Shown: positions 1-7,386, counted from the first letter of the stretch. The stretch is DNA of 7,530 nt from Candidatus Latescibacterota bacterium (GCA_023135015.1 JAGLTZ010000269.1:1-7530), one strand, 5' to 3'. Translations and numbers: made by a program. Notes: generated from the letters alone by a model not told the origin.

Positions 1-2388
1 GAAGAACTCCGAAGGGGGTAGTGGCGTCCCTTCGCTGTCCACCAGGTAGTCTGAAATTGGAAGCCCCAGGTGGTATCCGAGGCTGGTGGAGCCTTCCATG
101 GTGATGATGATGCCACCGGCCTTCAAGAAGGCCTCCAACCGGGGGATGGTGTTGGCCGTGGATACGCTTCCCAGGCGATCCCGATACTCCGCCGGGAGGT
201 TCTCCAGGTTGGGCGCCCCGCCTCGGCCGTATCTGCCCCCACCCCGACCCGGGCGGAAGGATGGAATGGCGCCGTCGGGGAAGATCAGGACGTCGAACTT
301 TGCGTTGAGGTCACCCTTGTCCAGCTCCGGCGGAAACACGAGCTCGAAGTCGAATTCAAACCTCTCCAGGATAAGCCGGACCCATCCCGAAGGCATCGAA
401 CCGCCGTAGCGGTCCCACAGGCCTATTCTGACTGGCCGGAGCTTGAGGGCTCGACCCGAAGGCCGGCGGGTAACGCCGGTGAAGTTCAACCCGAGTTCCC
501 CGGCCATGCCTTCCAGCATCGATCTGACGTCGCTGCCGGCCGGTATGTAGAAAGTACCCTCCGGGAATCCGCGGTCGCCGGCCCGAACGGTTTCCTTCAG
601 CCAGTAGACATCTTTGCCGTTGGCCAGCAGGCGGTTGACCGCAATGAAAGAATCGTTCACTTCGTGGCTGAGCAGGAATCCTCTGGCATCGGCCGGGCCC
701 GAAATGGTTCCGGCGGGCGGTTCGGCCAGCCCTTCTATAGGCACGAACGGCCCGTCGAAGCCTTCCGCTATCCTGTCGAACTCAACGGCCATCTGATAGG
801 CCAGTGTCCATCCGGCATTGTCGTACGGCGCGGTGGGTGGAGCACCCGGATAGGCGAAATCGTTAGGGTGGTTCTGCGGCTCGAACATATCGAGCACGTG
901 GGGCCGGAAGGCCTGGGCCGTCTTGACGACATAGGAGCCGGCAGGGTAGTCCCTCTCCTCCAACCGGAAATCCTCGGTAGCCCTCAGCACTGACACACCG
1001 TTCTTGAGCAGTGCGTTCACGAACTTGGTGGCGGTCGGGAAATCGGCCTGGTCTGAAGGGATTACGAACCCGCGGGCATCCCTGTTCGCCGGATCGCGCA
1101 AGCCCCGCTCCCAATCCTGGCGGTCTCCACGGCCACTCTGCAGTCTCTCACTCTCTGCGTCGATCTGTTTGGGCAGGATCGTCCAGCTGTCACGGTTTCC
1201 CCTCTCTGTCGAGTTCGCCCCCATGCGCCAGATGTTGAACAGGAGCGTGTCCCTGAACCGGGAGGCGTAATCGAGCACCGCCATATCGGCCGTCATCGAG
1301 TATTCGATCGACTGCCTCATGTGCCATACCCCCGGCTCGACCGGCAGGGGAAGATCGTTGCTGCTTATCTGCCGGCCCGGGATATAGGGGATCTCCATCG
1401 GGGTGGGATTCCCGATAATCTCGGTCAGAAGACCGATCATGTTCTTGTAATAGGGAGTCGTGCGCTGGCCACCGTTCCACCAGATGGAGTAGTGGGCACC
1501 CGAGCGCATCGTCGACCCTCCCTTTCCTTCCTGGACGAACCTGTGATGCATGGCGGAGCCGACCTGTTCCAGGCTCGTCAGTATGAGGGGGTCGAGGTTG
1601 TGGTTGGGTGGGTCGCGGAATGGTGGAGCGAATATCACAGTACCGGCAGGGCCGGTCTGGTGGTGATTGTAGATGATCTGGGGGAACCACTCCCTGTACA
1701 TGACCCGGTTCATGCTCTCGGTTTCAATCAGGTTGGCCATGTATGAGTCGCGGTTGTTGTCGTGGCCGGCATACTTGTGGTAGAGGACCGGCAGCCCCCT
1801 GGTGCTCCGCTCCTGCGGGTCCGGGTTCCGCATGTACCAGTTCGATACAAGATCCATCCCGTCAGGGTTGCACAGGACGGCAAGCAGGATGACGTCGTCC
1901 AGGATCCGCATGGTCTCCGGGTCGTTCCGGCTCGCCATCCGGTAGACCAGTTCTATCAGCTGCTGCGCTCCCACCACCTCGCTGGCGTGGAGCCCGCCGT
2001 CTATCCAGACCACGGACTTTCCCTCCTCGGCCAGGGCTCTGGCCTCCTCCTCCGATACACCCTGTGCCTTTGCCAGCAGGCTGGCTATCTCCTTATAACG
2101 GAAGAGGTTTCTGTGGTTGGCGGGAGATGTAATGATGGCCATCAGCTGTTTCCGGCCTTGCTCCGTCCTGCCAATAGACTCCAGGATAATACGCTCCGAC
2201 TCGCCTGCGAGCTTCTCCCAGTACTCCTGGAGCTGGGCGTAGTTGGCCAGAAAGTAGTCGTCACCTATCTGGTGACCGAACTGCTCCAGCGGGGTTGTGA
2301 TCCGCTCCTGGGCGGTCACCCCGCAGGGATGGGCGGTAAGGATCAGAAGTAGGAAGAGAACAAGGGGGCGAAACCTGTTTGCATACAT
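1..2388 (-). CDS. Secreted M14-family zinc carboxypeptidase (3' end beyond the window)
   Basis: Translating the minus strand from the ATG at 2388 gives 796 uninterrupted residues that run off the left edge. Residues 1-26 look like a Sec signal peptide (basic start, leucine-rich core, likely cleavage after GVTA). The M14 catalytic domain spans about residues 40-380. The zinc ligands are HASE (H134, E137) and a histidine in NHHQTG (H242 or H243). Likely substrate-binding residues are R187, shortly after NPDG, and N212-R213. The catalytic glutamate is E323 in GLLTEI, and Y300 sits where the family's substrate tyrosine is expected. All key residues are therefore present. Residues about 440-796 match the long C-terminal part of large bacterial M14 proteins and end in a region resembling a class I glutamine amidotransferase-like fold. 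An Arg/Gly-rich insert lies at residues 711-724. Large members usually run to about 850-950 residues, so a modest C-terminal piece is missing. The protein is expected to act in the periplasm or outside the cell as a metallo-exopeptidase; its exact substrate is unknown. Confidence 0.93.
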   Translation of the reverse strand, partial: MYANRFRPLVLFLLLILTAHPCGVTAQERITTPLEQFGHQIGDDYFLANYAQLQEYWEKLAGESERIILESIGRTEQGRKQLMAIITSPANHRNLFRYKEIASLLAKAQGVSEEEARALAEEGKSVVWIDGGLHASEVVGAQQLIELVYRMASRNDPETMRILDDVILLAVLCNPDGMDLVSNWYMRNPDPQERSTRGLPVLYHKYAGHDNNRDSYMANLIETESMNRVMYREWFPQIIYNHHQTGPAGTVIFAPPFRDPPNHNLDPLILTSLEQVGSAMHHRFVQEGKGGSTMRSGAHYSIWWNGGQRTTPYYKNMIGLLTEIIGNPTPMEIPYIPGRQISSNDLPLPVEPGVWHMRQSIEYSMTADMAVLDYASRFRDTLLFNIWRMGANSTERGNRDSWTILPKQIDAESERLQSGRGDRQDWERGLRDPANRDARGFVIPSDQADFPTATKFVNALLKNGVSVLRATEDFRLEERDYPAGSYVVKTAQAFRPHVLDMFEPQNHPNDFAYPGAPPTAPYDNAGWTLAYQMAVEFDRIAEGFDGPFVPIEGLAEPPAGTISGPADARGFLLSHEVNDSFIAVNRLLANGKDVYWLKETVRAGDRGFPEGTFYIPAGSDVRSMLEGMAGELGLNFTGVTRRPSGRALKLRPVRIGLWDRYGGSMPSGWVRLILERFEFDFELVFPPELDKGDLNAKFDVLIFPDGAIPSFRPGRGGGRYGRGGAPNLENLPAEYRDRLGSVSTANTIPRLEAFLKAGGIIITMEGSTSLGYHLGLPISDYLVDSEGTPLPPSEFF

Positions 2389-2396
2389 CCGGGCAA

Positions 2397-2401
2397 CCTC
2401 T
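2397..2401 (-). promoter_or_regulatory. Ribosome-binding site of the M14 peptidase gene
   Basis: On the minus strand AGAGG lies 8 bases before the ATG at 2388. It supports that start, which also yields a well-formed signal peptide. Confidence 0.6.
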
Positions 2402-2405
2402 GCTT

Positions 2406-2446
2406 CTTGAGAATGTCTAATTCTTGCTGTACATGCTATTCTCTAG
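2406..2446. repeat. Imperfect inverted repeat in the divergent intergenic region
   Basis: CTTGAGAAT (2406-2414) and ATTCTCTAG (2438-2446) are inverted copies with one mismatch in nine, separated by 23 bases. The arm centres are 32 bp apart, about three helical turns. A partial third copy, ATTCTT, lies at 2420-2425. The right arm overlaps the proposed -10 element of the minus-strand promoter, so the repeat could be a repressor operator. No regulator family is recognised, and short repeats like this arise by chance. Confidence 0.25.
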
Positions 2447-2466
2447 ACTTGATAGGTGTCCGTCAA
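2438..2466 (-). promoter_or_regulatory. Candidate sigma-70-type promoter for the M14 peptidase gene
   Basis: Read on the minus strand, TTGACG (2466-2461) matches five of six bases of the -35 consensus. It is followed after exactly 17 bases by GAGAAT (2443-2438), which matches four of six -10 bases. Transcription would begin near 2431, giving a leader of about 43 bases before the ATG at 2388. The match was found by eye. If the organism uses Bacteroidota-type promoters (TTTG / TAnnTTTG), the match could be chance. Confidence 0.35.
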
Positions 2467-2481
2467 TAACAGCCTGAGCAT

Positions 2482-2487
2482 AAGGGA
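2482..2487 (+). promoter_or_regulatory. Ribosome-binding site choosing the LOG gene start
   Basis: AAGGGA lies 7 bases before the ATG at 2495. A longer in-frame reading from a GTG at 2456 is possible, but its 13 extra residues have no family counterpart that I recognise, and that GTG has no comparable upstream site. The ATG is preferred. Confidence 0.6.
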
Positions 2488-2494
2488 AAGTGTA

Positions 2495-3238
2495 ATGAGC
2501 ACGGACGAAACGATACGGCCGGCCAGGCCGACCGAAGACAGAAGACTATTTGAAGCACCAGTGCCGGAACCCGCACCCTTTGTCAATACCGACCCGTGGC
2601 GGGTTCTGCGCATCCTGGGGGAATTCGTAATGGGGTTCGACGAGCTGGCCGAATTGGGACCCTCGGTGACGGTGTTCGGCTCATCCAGAACCACACCGGA
2701 CGATCCTATGTACGAGAAAGCGGTCGAGACGACCCGGATGCTGGGCGAGGCGGGGTTCACGATCATTACGGGAGGAGGGCCCGGTATCATGGAGGCGGGC
2801 AACAGGGGAGCCATGGAAGCCGGAGCGGTATCGGTGGGCCTTGGAATCGAACTTCCTTTTGAGCAGAAGACCAATGACTACATCACACTCGAGCTGGGGT
2901 TCCGCTACTTCTTCGCGCGCAAGACGATGTTCCTCAAGTATGCCCAGGCCTACCTGATCTTTCCGGGCGGCTGGGGGACCATGGACGAAATGATGGAGGC
3001 GCTCACGCTGGTGCAGACCGACAAGATACAGCACTTCCCGGTAATCCTGTTCGGTTCGGATTACTGGCAGGGCCTGCTCGACTGGTTCAGGGATAGGTTG
3101 CTCACCGAAGGCAAGATATCTACCGGTGATCTCGACCTTTTCACGGTCACCGATTCGCCCGAAGAGGTCGTGGAAGTGGTCGTAAACTCTTTTAAAGAGT
3201 GCGAACGGCGGCGGAGGGAAATGGAGGGGATAGGTTGA
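2495..3238 (+). CDS. LOG-family (TIGR00730-type) nucleotide 5'-monophosphate phosphoribohydrolase
   Basis: This 247-residue soluble protein has no signal peptide and a Rossmann-like lysine-decarboxylase-like fold. Family hallmarks in order are FGSSRTTPDDP (61-71), GGGPGIMEAGNRGA (93-106), the catalytic arginine R142 in FFARKTMF, and PGGWGTMDE (157-165) with catalytic E165, followed by ALTLVQTDKI. These are the motifs of LOG phosphoribohydrolases, which split the N-glycosidic bond of nucleoside 5'-monophosphates such as AMP or cytokinin ribotides to release the base and ribose 5-phosphate. Older annotations call the family lysine decarboxylase, but the PGGxGTxxE motif marks it as LOG. The first 30 or so residues are proline-rich and poorly conserved, as is usual in the longer type. 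The gene is divergent from the M14 gene and 102 bases upstream of the deacylase gene on the same strand, so it may be the first gene of an operon. The natural substrate cannot be read from sequence; cytokinin production should not be assumed. Confidence 0.93.
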   Translation: MSTDETIRPARPTEDRRLFEAPVPEPAPFVNTDPWRVLRILGEFVMGFDELAELGPSVTVFGSSRTTPDDPMYEKAVETTRMLGEAGFTIITGGGPGIMEAGNRGAMEAGAVSVGLGIELPFEQKTNDYITLELGFRYFFARKTMFLKYAQAYLIFPGGWGTMDEMMEALTLVQTDKIQHFPVILFGSDYWQGLLDWFRDRLLTEGKISTGDLDLFTVTDSPEEVVEVVVNSFKECERRRREMEGIG

Positions 3239-3328
3239 TATACCGCCGCGGACATGCCTGAAGCCATAAGTATCCAGGGTCGCATGGCGGGGCTCCTGGA
3301 AGCCAACCTGTAATTTGCCTGTGTACTC

Positions 3329-3333
3329 GGAGG
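3329..3333 (+). promoter_or_regulatory. Ribosome-binding site of the deacylase gene
   Basis: GGAGG lies 7 bases before the ATG at 3341. It is a near-ideal site and fixes the start that gives the lipoprotein signal. Confidence 0.75.
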
Positions 3334-3340
3334 TTAGGTC

Positions 3341-4930
3341 ATGAAAAGAAGGCTGACCGTTCTGACCGGGGCCCTGCTGACCCTGGTGGTGGCGTGTGCG
3401 GCAATTGGCGCTATCAAGGTCCAGGAGCCGTATGACCTGATCATCCACGGGGGCCGGGTGCTGGATGGTACCGGCAACCCGTGGTATTACACCGACCTCG
3501 GGATCACGGGCGACAGGATTGTGGCCGTGGGAGATCTCTCCGCCGCTCAGGCGGAGCGTATGATCGATGCCGGAGGGCTCTACGTGGCGCCGGGATTCAT
3601 CGACGTGCACATCCACGCCGGAAGAGGACTGGTAACCCCCGATCGCAGTCCTGCCCACCCTTTGTTGGCACAGGGGAATACAACCGTTGTCATCGGACCG
3701 TGCGGCAGTGGGCCGGTGGATATAGCCGGCCAGCGTGAACAGCTGATCGAGGACGGCCTGGGAGTGAATGTCGCCCAGTTTATCGGTCACAACTCGGTCC
3801 GCAGGGCGGTTATGGGCATGGAAGACCGGGCCCCAACAGAGGTAGAACTCGAGGAGATGAAGGCACTGATCCGGCAAGGTATGGAAGACGGCGCCTTCGG
3901 AATGTCGAGCGGTCCCTTCTACGTTCCGGGCAGTTTTTCAGAGACAGAAGAGCTGGTCGAGTTGGCCCGTGTGGTGGCCGAATACGGGGGAATACACGAG
4001 AGTCATATTCGCGACGAGTCGGATTATACGGTGGGCCTCATCGCCGCCGTGGACGAGCTGATCCAGATCTCGCGAGAAGCCGGGCTCACCGGCGTCGTAT
4101 CCCACATCAAAGCTCTCGGACCGAGGGTATGGGGTTTCTCCGGGGCAGTCGTGAACCGTATTGAGCAGGCAAGGGCCGAGGGGCTCGAGATCTACGCCGA
4201 CCAGTATCCATATGAAGCTTCGAGCACTGGCTTGAGTGCGGCCCTGCTGCCACGCTGGGCGCAGGCCGGCGGCAGCGGTGAACTACAGAGGCGGTTCGAA
4301 GACCCTGAGATCAGGGCCCGGATACGCGGGGAGATAGTAGTCAATCTGAAGAGGCGGGCAGGGGCGACCCGGATTATGTTCAGCAGTTTCAGGTCCGACC
4401 CATCAATCGTTGGGAAAACGCTGCAGGAGGTGGCGGAGGAACGGGGTATGGATCCTGTGAACACCGCCATCGAGCTGCTCAAGCAGGGCGGACCCTCGAT
4501 AATTTCCTTCAACATGAATGAGGCCGATATCAGGACATTCATGCGCCAGCCGTGGACGATGACCTCCTCGGACGGCTCTCTTCCGCAGATGAATGTCGGG
4601 ACACCCCATCCCAGGAGTTACGGCACCTTCCCCCGGAAGATACGGAAGTACGTAATAGAGGAGGGTGTGATAGACCTTGCGGCGGCCGTGAGAAGCATGA
4701 CGAGCCTTTCAGCAACGGTCTTCAATATCCCCGATCGTGGGGTCCTGCGCGAAGGTGCTTACGCGGATGTGGTGGTTTTCGATCTCGATAAGATCAGGGA
4801 TAAGTCGACCTACCAGCAGCCTCATCAGCTTGCAGAAGGTATGGTGTATGTGATAGTGAATGGTCGGATGGCTGTTGATGGCCGCCAGTTCACCGGGGAA
4901 CTGGCGGGCAGGATGCTTTCCAGGCGTTAG
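3341..4930 (+). CDS. Exported N-acyl-D-amino-acid deacylase (amidohydrolase superfamily), putative lipoprotein
   Basis: The 529-residue product fits the D-aminoacylase family (about 480-580 residues), which hydrolyses N-acyl-D-amino acids to a D-amino acid and a carboxylate. An N-terminal beta-sandwich strand (YDLIIHGGRVLDGTG, 31-45) leads into a metal-dependent TIM-barrel. Expected metal ligands are visible: HIH in PGFIDVHIHAG (H90, H92), the bridging cysteine C121 in IGPCGSG, H222 in ESHIRDE, H255 in VSHIKALG and catalytic D411 in MTSSDG. Other family signatures are GMSSGPFYVPG (187-197), DQYPYEASSTG (287-297) and HPRSYGTFPR (423-432). The C-terminal strand GAYADVVVFD (472-481) closes the sandwich. 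The start MKRRLTVLTG plus VVAC (C19) reads as a lipoprotein signal, so the enzyme is probably membrane-anchored outside the cytoplasm, whereas characterised D-aminoacylases are mostly cytoplasmic. Which N-acyl-D-amino acid or dipeptide it uses is unknown. It sits between the LOG gene and the outer-membrane protein gene (71-base gap), suggesting co-transcription. Confidence 0.93.
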   Translation: MKRRLTVLTGALLTLVVACAAIGAIKVQEPYDLIIHGGRVLDGTGNPWYYTDLGITGDRIVAVGDLSAAQAERMIDAGGLYVAPGFIDVHIHAGRGLVTPDRSPAHPLLAQGNTTVVIGPCGSGPVDIAGQREQLIEDGLGVNVAQFIGHNSVRRAVMGMEDRAPTEVELEEMKALIRQGMEDGAFGMSSGPFYVPGSFSETEELVELARVVAEYGGIHESHIRDESDYTVGLIAAVDELIQISREAGLTGVVSHIKALGPRVWGFSGAVVNRIEQARAEGLEIYADQYPYEASSTGLSAALLPRWAQAGGSGELQRRFEDPEIRARIRGEIVVNLKRRAGATRIMFSSFRSDPSIVGKTLQEVAEERGMDPVNTAIELLKQGGPSIISFNMNEADIRTFMRQPWTMTSSDGSLPQMNVGTPHPRSYGTFPRKIRKYVIEEGVIDLAAAVRSMTSLSATVFNIPDRGVLREGAYADVVVFDLDKIRDKSTYQQPHQLAEGMVYVIVNGRMAVDGRQFTGELAGRMLSRR

Positions 4931-4956
4931 GTGATATACATTCGGGAGACGGATTA

Positions 4957-4995
4957 ATGCCGGCGACCTTTACCGACTCGAGCCGATGAGGTAAA
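4957..4995 (+). promoter_or_regulatory. Possible 10-codon leader frame with a hairpin covering the next gene's ribosome-binding site
   Basis: GGGAG (4944-4948) lies 8 bases before an ATG at 4957 that opens MPATFTDSSR and stops at TGA 4987-4989. The frame is the same as that of the GTG-started gene at 5002. TTTACC (4969-4974), inside the short frame, can pair with GGTAAA (4990-4995) across a 15-base loop, covering part of the GAGG at 4988-4991. A ribosome reading the short frame would open the stem. A six-pair stem is weak, and the arrangement is inferred by eye only. Confidence 0.25.
4988..4991 (+). promoter_or_regulatory. Ribosome-binding site for the GTG start of the outer-membrane protein
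   Basis: GAGG lies 10 bases before the GTG at 5002, and its first two bases belong to the upstream TGA stop. The spacing is slightly long and the site is weaker than the GGGAG ahead of the ATG at 4957. Confidence 0.45.
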
Positions 4996-5001
4996 TACGG
5001 A

Positions 5002-7386
5002 GTGTTCGCCTTTGCCCGGGCAGTTCCGTTTCTTCTGATCTTCCTCTGTTTCCCTTTCCAGGTATCCGCCCAGCAGCTGGGCCGGCTGCTCGGCACCGTG
5101 CGCGATGCCGAAACGGGAGAACCCCTGCCCAGCGCCAACATCCGGGTACTTGATAGCACCCTGGGAACCATCTCGAACTCGGAGGGCAGCTACCGTCTGG
5201 TCCTTGAACCGGGTTTCTACCGGATCGCTTTCGGATATATGGGTTACTACTCGGACACGCTCCGCGTGGCTTTTGGCACCGAGACAATGCAGATGGATAT
5301 CTCCCTGCGCCCCGCCATTCTGAAACTGCCTGATGTCATCATCCGCCCGGGTGCCGGCGATCCGGCCGAGGATCTCATCCGCGAGGCGATAGCCAGGAAG
5401 CAGGCGATGCTGGAGACTCTGCGCTCCTACCGTTTCGATGCCTATACCCGCACAAAGATCTCGATACCGCGTAAGGATGAAGAGGGAGAATGGCTGGAGA
5501 TAATCAGCCTGCTCGAAACACAGACCAGAGGCTACTGGAAGGCGCCCGATAACTATCTGGAAACGATCACCGCGCGGCGGCAGTCCTCAACTTTCTCTGC
5601 CACCCAGAATATCTTCACGGCCGGGCGGTTGCCCAATTTCATCCGCGACAGAGTCATCATTGGCTCGAACAACGTACCTACGCCTTTGGCATCCTCCGCA
5701 CTCAAACACTATAGATACTCGATTATTGATACCACCATGGCCGTGGGCAGGAAGGTCTACAGGCTGCATGTGGAGCCGAAAACCCAGACCATGCCGCTCT
5801 TCACAGGTACAATCGCAATTGCCGAGGGGTCATACCTTCTCGTGAGCGTGGATCTCAACGGCAACGAGGCGATGAACAGCCGCCCGCTGAATGAGTGGCA
5901 TCTGCAGCAGCAGTTCGCGGCATATGAGGGGATGTACTGGCTTCCGATCGACTCGAGGATGCGGTTCACCGTGGACATCGGGATACAGAGACCAGCCTAC
6001 ATGGATCTTCACTCCGTCCTGTATGACTACGGTATAAACGAAGATCTTCCGCCAAGTCTCTTTGGCCGATACGAGCTGAATATCGAACCAGCCGCTGATG
6101 TGGCCGATTCCACGATCTGGGAAGGCCTGCAGCGACTGCCCCTGACCAATGATGAATCGGCCGCCTTCGAGAGGATCGAAAGGGAATGGGAGCAGATCGG
6201 TTCTATTCGCCGCTTTGCCATCGGTGTTTTAACCAGTCAGCTGGGACAGAGCAACTCTTCATTTACCGAGTCATCCGATTTCTTTCACCATAACAGGGTG
6301 GAAGGTCTCTACCTGGGTGCGGGATTGGCTTTCAGGGAGCCCATTCCGCTGACGAGACTGATGGTGAAAGGCGGTTACGGGTTTGCCGACCGTCAGTGGA
6401 AGTACGGGCTGGAGGTGGAAAGGGCCCTCTTCCGGGTCCCCGAGATATCATTCGGCGCGGGCGTCGAGCGGGCCGTGGTTTACCGCGAGGGACTGCGTGT
6501 CTACACGCCTAACAGGATCTCCAGGCTCACGCTGCTCTACAACACTGACCCCGTAGACTATTACATGAGGCGGGGGTGGAGCGCCTGGTTTCGGCTCAAG
6601 CCGTGGAGCACCCTGGACATGAGGCTGCTATACCAGAACAAGCTCCATTCGAGCGTGAAGAAGAACACCAACTTCAGCCTGCTCTATCCCACAAAGCGCT
6701 ACCGCGACAACACTTCGATCGTGGACGGACGTTTGAATTGTGTGGTGATGACGCTAGATCTCGACACAAAGAAATACCTGCGTGCCGGCGAGTCTGACCT
6801 GGAGGTGGAGGGTGAGAATACATGGCGTGTCCTGGGAGAGCTGGAGCTGACAGAGGGGCCTCTCTGGCATAGCGATTTCTCTTACATGCGGGCAGAATTG
6901 CTGGTTACGCGTCATCAGTATACGTTCGGCTCGGGTTTTCTCGACTTAACGCTGAGGGGGGGTGGGGCGACCGGAGAGCTGCCTCCGCAACGGCTCTTCG
7001 ACCTCTACGGTGGTGCGGGTGGCGCCTACCAGCCGGGAGTCTTCATGAGCCTGGACGCAGGCGAATTCGTTGGGGACATCTACACAATGCTATGGGTGGA
7101 ACACAACTTCGGGACGATGCCTCTTCGTGCTATAGGCATAAGACCCAGAGACCAGCTGGATATTGATATAATAGTGCACGGCTGTGTTGGCGCCTGTGGT
7201 CTGGAGGGTGCTAACGCCGATTCGCTGGCAAGCTACGGGGGCAGAGCCACCGACGGCCTTCACTGGGAGGTGGGATTCGGTCTCGCCCGCTTACTTACCT
7301 TTCTCAGGCTCGATTTCACCTGGCGGTTGACCCACCTGGGCAGACGCAACCTGGTTATATCGATAGGTACTGCGTTCCGGCTTTAG
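5002..7386 (+). CDS. DUF5686-type outer-membrane protein with N-terminal carboxypeptidase-regulatory-like domain
   Basis: The 794-residue product starts with a signal peptide (hydrophobic core 8-19, likely cleavage after VSA at 23). Residues about 26-105 form a CarboxypepD_reg-like beta-sandwich: GTVRDAETGEPLPSANIRV, then SEGSYRLVLEPGFYRIAFGYMGY. After a short linker, DPAEDLIREAIARKQAMLETL (120-140) and YRFDAYTRTKI match the opening of DUF5686 proteins of Bacteroidota and relatives. The remainder is rich in alternating polar/hydrophobic strands ending in LVISIGTAFRL, consistent with an outer-membrane beta-barrel. Unlike SusC/TonB-dependent receptors, it shows no plug domain that I can recognise and is shorter. 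CVGAC (C728, C732) lies in a probable loop near the C-terminus. Translation is assigned to GTG because the upstream in-frame ATG at 4957 is cut off by a TGA. The molecular function of the family is not established. It follows the deacylase gene by 71 bases and converges on the next gene. Confidence 0.88.
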   Translation: MFAFARAVPFLLIFLCFPFQVSAQQLGRLLGTVRDAETGEPLPSANIRVLDSTLGTISNSEGSYRLVLEPGFYRIAFGYMGYYSDTLRVAFGTETMQMDISLRPAILKLPDVIIRPGAGDPAEDLIREAIARKQAMLETLRSYRFDAYTRTKISIPRKDEEGEWLEIISLLETQTRGYWKAPDNYLETITARRQSSTFSATQNIFTAGRLPNFIRDRVIIGSNNVPTPLASSALKHYRYSIIDTTMAVGRKVYRLHVEPKTQTMPLFTGTIAIAEGSYLLVSVDLNGNEAMNSRPLNEWHLQQQFAAYEGMYWLPIDSRMRFTVDIGIQRPAYMDLHSVLYDYGINEDLPPSLFGRYELNIEPAADVADSTIWEGLQRLPLTNDESAAFERIEREWEQIGSIRRFAIGVLTSQLGQSNSSFTESSDFFHHNRVEGLYLGAGLAFREPIPLTRLMVKGGYGFADRQWKYGLEVERALFRVPEISFGAGVERAVVYREGLRVYTPNRISRLTLLYNTDPVDYYMRRGWSAWFRLKPWSTLDMRLLYQNKLHSSVKKNTNFSLLYPTKRYRDNTSIVDGRLNCVVMTLDLDTKKYLRAGESDLEVEGENTWRVLGELELTEGPLWHSDFSYMRAELLVTRHQYTFGSGFLDLTLRGGGATGELPPQRLFDLYGGAGGAYQPGVFMSLDAGEFVGDIYTMLWVEHNFGTMPLRAIGIRPRDQLDIDIIVHGCVGACGLEGANADSLASYGGRATDGLHWEVGFGLARLLTFLRLDFTWRLTHLGRRNLVISIGTAFRL

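Noticed and set aside
70..993. A 307-codon plus-strand open frame
   Set aside because: It is antisense to the M14 peptidase, whose minus-strand frame is open without interruption from 2388 to 1 and carries all active-site residues.
1762..2352. A 196-codon plus-strand open frame
   Set aside because: It lies antisense to the N-terminal and zinc-binding part of the M14 peptidase, and its translation shows no family motif.
2320..2388. Lipoprotein signal in the M14 peptidase (cysteine 22)
   Set aside because: The residues before the cysteine are AHP, which do not fit a lipobox; cleavage after GVTA as an ordinary secreted protein fits better.
3254..3313. A 19-residue open frame (MPEAISIQGRMAGLLEANL) between the LOG and deacylase genes
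   Set aside because: There is no ribosome-binding site before its ATG and no other sign of translation; a frame this short is expected by chance.
3306..3335. AACCT / AGGTT pairing that could cover the deacylase ribosome-binding site
   Set aside because: It is only five base pairs with a 20-base loop, too weak to call a regulatory hairpin.
2681..3877. A long minus-strand open frame (about 398 codons) across the LOG and deacylase genes
   Set aside because: It is antisense to two genes with complete catalytic motifs, and its translation has no recognisable domain and an His/Arg/Pro-rich composition typical of a shadow frame in GC-rich coding DNA.
5002..7386. TonB-dependent receptor of the SusC type
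   Set aside because: The N-terminal regulatory-like domain is shared, but no plug domain or TonB box is recognisable and the following residues match the opening of DUF5686 proteins.
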